Shown: positions 15,147-18,033 of the stretch, one piece after another
How positions within the stretch are numbered: the stretch's first letter is position 1
Layout: every line of letters starts with the position of its first letter
From: an uncultured Erysipelotrichaceae bacterium
Lineage (GTDB): Bacteria; Bacillota_I; Bacilli_A; Erysipelotrichales; Erysipelotrichaceae
Assembly (NCBI GenBank): GCA_946621045.1
Contig: CAMOOA010000011.1
Location: 1 to 18,033 of the forward strand
Direction of reading: 5' to 3'
Length of the DNA: 18,033 nucleotides
Notes under the pieces: generated by a model
The model's database searches: none
The model's input: only the letters and a program-made list of their open reading frames with translations
Told to the model about the DNA's origin: nothing
Position numbers and translations under genes: made by a program

Positions 15147-15626
15147 ATGATTACGGAACGCGGCGGATGGCGTGATTATCTTACAATTCCGGTACTGATC
15201 GCATTAGCGGGATGCGCGCTGTTTTTTGCGTCGACGTTTCTGGAAATCGGCCGTCTTTCTGTCTTCGGCTCTGTTCTGACATTCCGTCTGGATGAACTCG
15301 GGCTTGCGAAAGAAGCGATGATTTCGAGAGTTCTTTCCGCACTCGGCGCTGCCGGTCTGTTCGTACCGAAGGCAGGAAGAGCGCTGTATGCGGCCTGCGG
15401 GCTCGGGCAGTTCATTCTGTTCGGACCGAAGACGATCCGGGTCCTGCGGCACATTTCCTCTGCGCTGAACCTTGCGCAGGCGATCGGCATCTCGAATCTC
15501 ATCAATATTGAGGATTATATATCGTATTCCGCAGGCTATTATCTTCTGCTAGCCGGCGCATGCATTATCTTTTGCTGTTCCGTCTATTTCTGTTTTTCCC
15601 TGTTTCAGAAGAATAAAGAGGAGTGA
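15147..15626 (+). CDS. Unrecognised small membrane protein
   Basis: This 159-residue protein has no family I recognise. Hydrophobic segments at about residues 12-34, 57-94 (weaker, Gly/Ala-rich) and 128-152 suggest three or four membrane helices, with a short basic/acidic end QKNKEE. ATG 15147 is chosen because AGGAAGGG (15131-15138) lies 8 bases upstream. The open frame extends back to 15033 into trpA but without a ribosome binding site. The next gene starts 3 bases after its stop, so the two probably work together. Confidence 0.75.
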   Translation: MITERGGWRDYLTIPVLIALAGCALFFASTFLEIGRLSVFGSVLTFRLDELGLAKEAMISRVLSALGAAGLFVPKAGRALYAACGLGQFILFGPKTIRVLRHISSALNLAQAIGISNLINIEDYISYSAGYYLLLAGACIIFCCSVYFCFSLFQKNKEE

Positions 15627-15629
15627 GCG

Positions 15630-16709
15630 ATGACAGAGCTCCGGTTCGGGACAGCCGTTAAACTGTATTATGACGCCGTGCAGACACCGGTTCCTTCGCA
15701 GCTGGAACTGCTGGACCGGTGGTTTCCGTCTCTGCTTGTTTCAGAGATCGAAAGCGATGGGCAGACAAAGCGGGATGCCGAATACAATGACCGGTTGTTT
15801 ACGGTCGAAGCCGTGAAATATCACGGATCTTTTTATGCCGGCGGCAGCCGCCGCGTATCACAGATCACCGGCCGGCTGACCGGCACCGCAAAGGGAAATC
15901 CGGAAAAGGAGCGGAAGACCGCCGCGATGATTCAGAAACATCTTGCGGCGGAACTCTCCACGGATCTTTCTCTGATTCCCGTGCTTCAGAAAACGGTGCT
16001 GGAGCGTGTGGAACTGATGGACGAAGTACAGTGCGGCCGGTTTTACATGTCTGTTCTGAACTATATCGATGATCTGATTCAGAGCCGGGATGCCAGGACG
16101 GAATATGAACTGCTCGATGAACTGTTTCCGCTCGATCCGGAAGTATTTGAAGGAATTCTCTACAATACGGTCTATCAGCTTGTAAAGCAGACCGATCAGT
16201 CCGTCGCAAACTGCTTTCTCTGGCTGTTGCTGGGAGGACTGCTCAGAAACGAGGCAGGGCGTGTGCTGCGCCTTTATGACAGTTCCTTCATACCGGTCCG
16301 CCGGCAGAGTTCACAGGACGGCACGCTTCGCGACAGACTGATGTATCTGATCGCGCCGGAACAGTATGAATCCTTCTATGAGGGGGATGATCTTGACCGG
16401 AGGTATCCCGGAATCGAATGGTACTGTGACCGATGCGGCGCCCATCTCAACGAACAGCCGGGATTCAGCGACGCCGATCCCCTGTGGCGCTGTACGGCAT
16501 GCGGATATGAAAACCGGATCGAGGCGGATGTTATTTTTGACAGCCGGGAAGATTACCACAATCAGATCCGTCCGATGAGCGAGGAGGAAGTACACCGCGC
16601 AGTAGAGGAACGGAAACAGCAGCGCCGCAAAGAGCGGTCTGAGGAATGCGGAACGGAAGAGACAATCTGCAATGCGGAGGAACGTGACGGAGCGTCCGCT
16701 GATGAATAA
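15630..16709 (+). CDS. Unrecognised protein with C-terminal zinc ribbon
   Basis: This 359-residue cytoplasmic protein has no signal peptide. Residues 1-250 are mostly helical in character and unrecognised, with SGRRVS-like basic patches near 70-75. A zinc ribbon follows: Cys266-x2-Cys269 (CDRCG) and Cys288-x2-Cys291 (CTACG). The end (about 310-359) is highly charged, with a KQQRRKERSEE run that may form a helix. AAGAGGAG lies 6 bases before the ATG. It is coupled to the membrane protein upstream and followed by a terminator. A regulator or assembly factor for that protein is possible, but nothing in the sequence proves it. Confidence 0.75.
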   Translation: MTELRFGTAVKLYYDAVQTPVPSQLELLDRWFPSLLVSEIESDGQTKRDAEYNDRLFTVEAVKYHGSFYAGGSRRVSQITGRLTGTAKGNPEKERKTAAMIQKHLAAELSTDLSLIPVLQKTVLERVELMDEVQCGRFYMSVLNYIDDLIQSRDARTEYELLDELFPLDPEVFEGILYNTVYQLVKQTDQSVANCFLWLLLGGLLRNEAGRVLRLYDSSFIPVRRQSSQDGTLRDRLMYLIAPEQYESFYEGDDLDRRYPGIEWYCDRCGAHLNEQPGFSDADPLWRCTACGYENRIEADVIFDSREDYHNQIRPMSEEEVHRAVEERKQQRRKERSEECGTEETICNAEERDGASADE

Positions 16710-16714
16710 CCTGC

Positions 16715-16745
16715 CTGCCGGGAATGATTCCGGCAGTTTCATTTG
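16715..16745 (+). terminator. Terminator after the zinc-ribbon gene
   Basis: CTGCCGGGAAT (16715-16725) pairs with ATTCCGGCAG (16727-16736) with one bulged G, followed by TTTCATTT. A second weaker hairpin, GCGG/CCGC (16750-16753 and 16762-16765), precedes the T-rich run at 16766-16780 and may act as a back-up. Confidence 0.75.
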
Positions 16746-16819
16746 ATCCGCGGCAACGGATCCGCTTTTTCTTTTTCTTTGTGCTGAACAGAAAACTTCC
16801 GTGAGTGCGGAGCCGGGAA

Positions 16820-16828
16820 TGTTATGAT
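16820..16828 (+). promoter_or_regulatory. Possible extended -10 in the glycosyltransferase leader
   Basis: TGTTATGAT is an extended -10 with no -35 match. A transcript from here would carry about 175 bases of leader. That leader includes a perfect hairpin TCAGAGA-GAT-TCTCTGA (16906-16922) with no T-run after it, and CATGA/TCATG (16950-16963). The stretch 16746-17008 otherwise holds no gene I can support. Confidence 0.3.
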
Positions 16829-16971
16829 GTTCTCTGTGCGCGGCGGTTCGGCGCATGACAGTTTAAATTACGCATCTGAGCGTGATCCCGTTCCGTGAAG
16901 CGGTGTCAGAGAGATTCTCTGAAATCTCCGGCAGATCACATAAAACGAGCATGATCCGTCATGACGAAGCA

Positions 16972-17001
16972 CCTACAAAAAAAGGAGTTTTGTAATACAA
17001 T
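16972..17001 (+). promoter_or_regulatory. Promoter next to the glycosyltransferase start
   Basis: TACAAT (16996-17001) has CCTACA (16972-16977) 18 bases upstream as a weak -35. The hexamer ends seven bases before ATG 17009, so the transcript would start at or next to that codon. Confidence 0.4.
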
Positions 17002-17008
17002 AATGTCT

Positions 17009-17974
17009 ATGAAAGAAAAACCTTGTCTTTATATCGTGATTCCCTGTTACAACGAAGAGGAAGTGCTTCCGATCACGGCACCGCAGTTCCTTGCGGAGCT
17101 GACGCATCTGATTGAGAGCGGAAAGGTATCGGATGACAGCCGCATCCTCTTTGTCAATGACGGCAGTAAAGACCGTACATGGGAACTGATTACGGAATTC
17201 GCGGAGCTTGATCCGCATTATACAGGCATCTCACAGTCACGCAACCGCGGACATCAGAGCACGGTGCTTGCCGGACTGATGGACGCAAAGGACCGGTGCG
17301 ATATCACCATTTCGATCGACTGTGACGGACAGGATGATATCACCGCAATGGATCAGATGGTGGATGCGTATCTTGACGGATGCGAGATCGTCTACGGCGT
17401 GCGCTCCAGCCGGGAAAGTGATACCTGGTTCAAACGTACGACGGCGCAGAGTTTCTACCGTCTGCTGTCCGCAATGGGCGTTGAGACGGTATACAACCAC
17501 GCGGACTACCGTCTGGTTTCCTCACGGGTGCTGAATCATTTTGCGGATTTTGAGGAAGTGAACATCTTCCTGCGCGGCATGTTTCCGCTTGTCGGATTCA
17601 AAAGCACCAGCGTCTATTACGAACGTCATGAGCGTCTGGCAGGCGAAAGCCATTATCCTCTGAAGAAGATGATCTCTCTTGCGGTGGACGGCATCACCAG
17701 TCTTTCCGTTGAACCGATCCATCTTATCGCAAAGACCGGCATTGTCATTTCCCTGATCGGCGTGATCGGAATCATCTGGGTCTTTGTCCGTGCCCTGAGC
17801 GGACATACCGTAATCGGCTGGGCTTCCATGATGTGCGTGATCTTCTTCCTCGGAGGCATGATCATGCTGAGTCTCGGCGTGATCGGCGAATATGTCGGAA
17901 AGACGTATCTCGAGACAAAACACCGGCCCCGCTATATCATCAGCGAACGGACCGGAGAGAAGAAAGAAAAATAA
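17009..17974 (+). CDS. GtrB/DPM1-like membrane glycosyltransferase (GT2)
   Basis: This 321-residue protein transfers a sugar from a nucleotide sugar, probably to undecaprenyl phosphate on the inner membrane face, as GtrB/ArnC/DPM1-type enzymes do. The GT-A domain has YIVIPCYNEEE (8-18), FVNDGSKD (48-55), SRNRGHQ and the metal motif DCDGQDD (104-110), then ERLAGESHYPLKKM. Two C-terminal membrane helices follow (about 234-263 and 270-300). The sugar is not predictable. Alternative starts are ATG 17003 and ATG 16961. AAAGGAG (16981-16987) is 15-21 bases from the later ATGs, longer than usual, and a -10 sequence lies between them. The gene is single, with a strong terminator. Confidence 0.9.
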   Translation: MKEKPCLYIVIPCYNEEEVLPITAPQFLAELTHLIESGKVSDDSRILFVNDGSKDRTWELITEFAELDPHYTGISQSRNRGHQSTVLAGLMDAKDRCDITISIDCDGQDDITAMDQMVDAYLDGCEIVYGVRSSRESDTWFKRTTAQSFYRLLSAMGVETVYNHADYRLVSSRVLNHFADFEEVNIFLRGMFPLVGFKSTSVYYERHERLAGESHYPLKKMISLAVDGITSLSVEPIHLIAKTGIVISLIGVIGIIWVFVRALSGHTVIGWASMMCVIFFLGGMIMLSLGVIGEYVGKTYLETKHRPRYIISERTGEKKEK

Positions 17975-17978
17975 AAAG

Positions 17979-18029
17979 ACAGAGTTCATTCAGACCGCAT
18001 GACTGTGAATGAACTCTGTTTTGTTTTTG
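17979..18029 (+). terminator. Terminator of the glycosyltransferase gene
   Basis: ACAGAGTTCATTCA (17979-17992) pairs perfectly over 14 bp with TGAATGAACTCTGT (18006-18019). TTTGTTTTT follows. It starts 4 bases after the stop codon. Confidence 0.93.
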
Positions 18030-18033
18030 TGAC

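Overview
This window looks like a chromosomal segment of a Bacillota (Firmicutes) bacterium with roughly 50% GC by eye. The support is Shine-Dalgarno sites of the AGGAGG type, a T-box leader, extended -10 promoters, a decayed sortase-type wall-anchor tail and a CpXC protein. A gut or oral Erysipelotrichales or Lachnospirales relative is my best guess, but that placement is inference. No rRNA, CRISPR array or transposase is visible.

Left end (1-540): the decayed 3' end of a sortase-anchored surface protein, two pairs of short direct repeats, then a leftward tRNA-Thr(GGT) with encoded CCA and its terminator. Direct repeats beside the 3' end of a tRNA gene recall the flank of an integrated element. 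Next come leftward maf (nucleotide pyrophosphatase) and, from a divergent promoter, a sugar-phosphate nucleotidyltransferase-like protein with its own terminator, followed by a rightward tRNA-Arg(CCG) with promoter and terminator.

Centre (2380-8511): a leftward TetR-family regulator is divergent from the most interesting gene here, an 825-residue protein. It joins a Tet(M)/EF-G-like ribosome-binding GTPase to a C-terminal NYN domain resembling Rae1/YacP, the A-site endoribonuclease of Bacillus. Its leader has a good promoter, a possible 17-residue leader peptide and a terminator hairpin (attenuator-like). A second extended -10 lies so close to the ATG that the message could be leaderless. Downstream, probably partly co-transcribed, are a divergent SSB-like OB-fold protein, malQ (start overlaps by ATGA) and a CpXC zinc-ribbon protein.

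Between 8593 and 10308 is a secreted, membrane-anchored repeat protein of probable beta-helix type. Then comes a tryptophan operon, trpC-D-F-B-A, in which every junction is an ATGA overlap. It is preceded by a complete T-box leader with a UGG (Trp) specifier and closed by a short terminator. trpE and trpG are absent and trpC comes first, so the operon covers only anthranilate to tryptophan.

Right end (15147-18033): an unknown membrane protein paired with an unknown zinc-ribbon protein, then a GtrB/DPM1-type membrane glycosyltransferase with a strong terminator. Its promoter also sits almost on the start codon.
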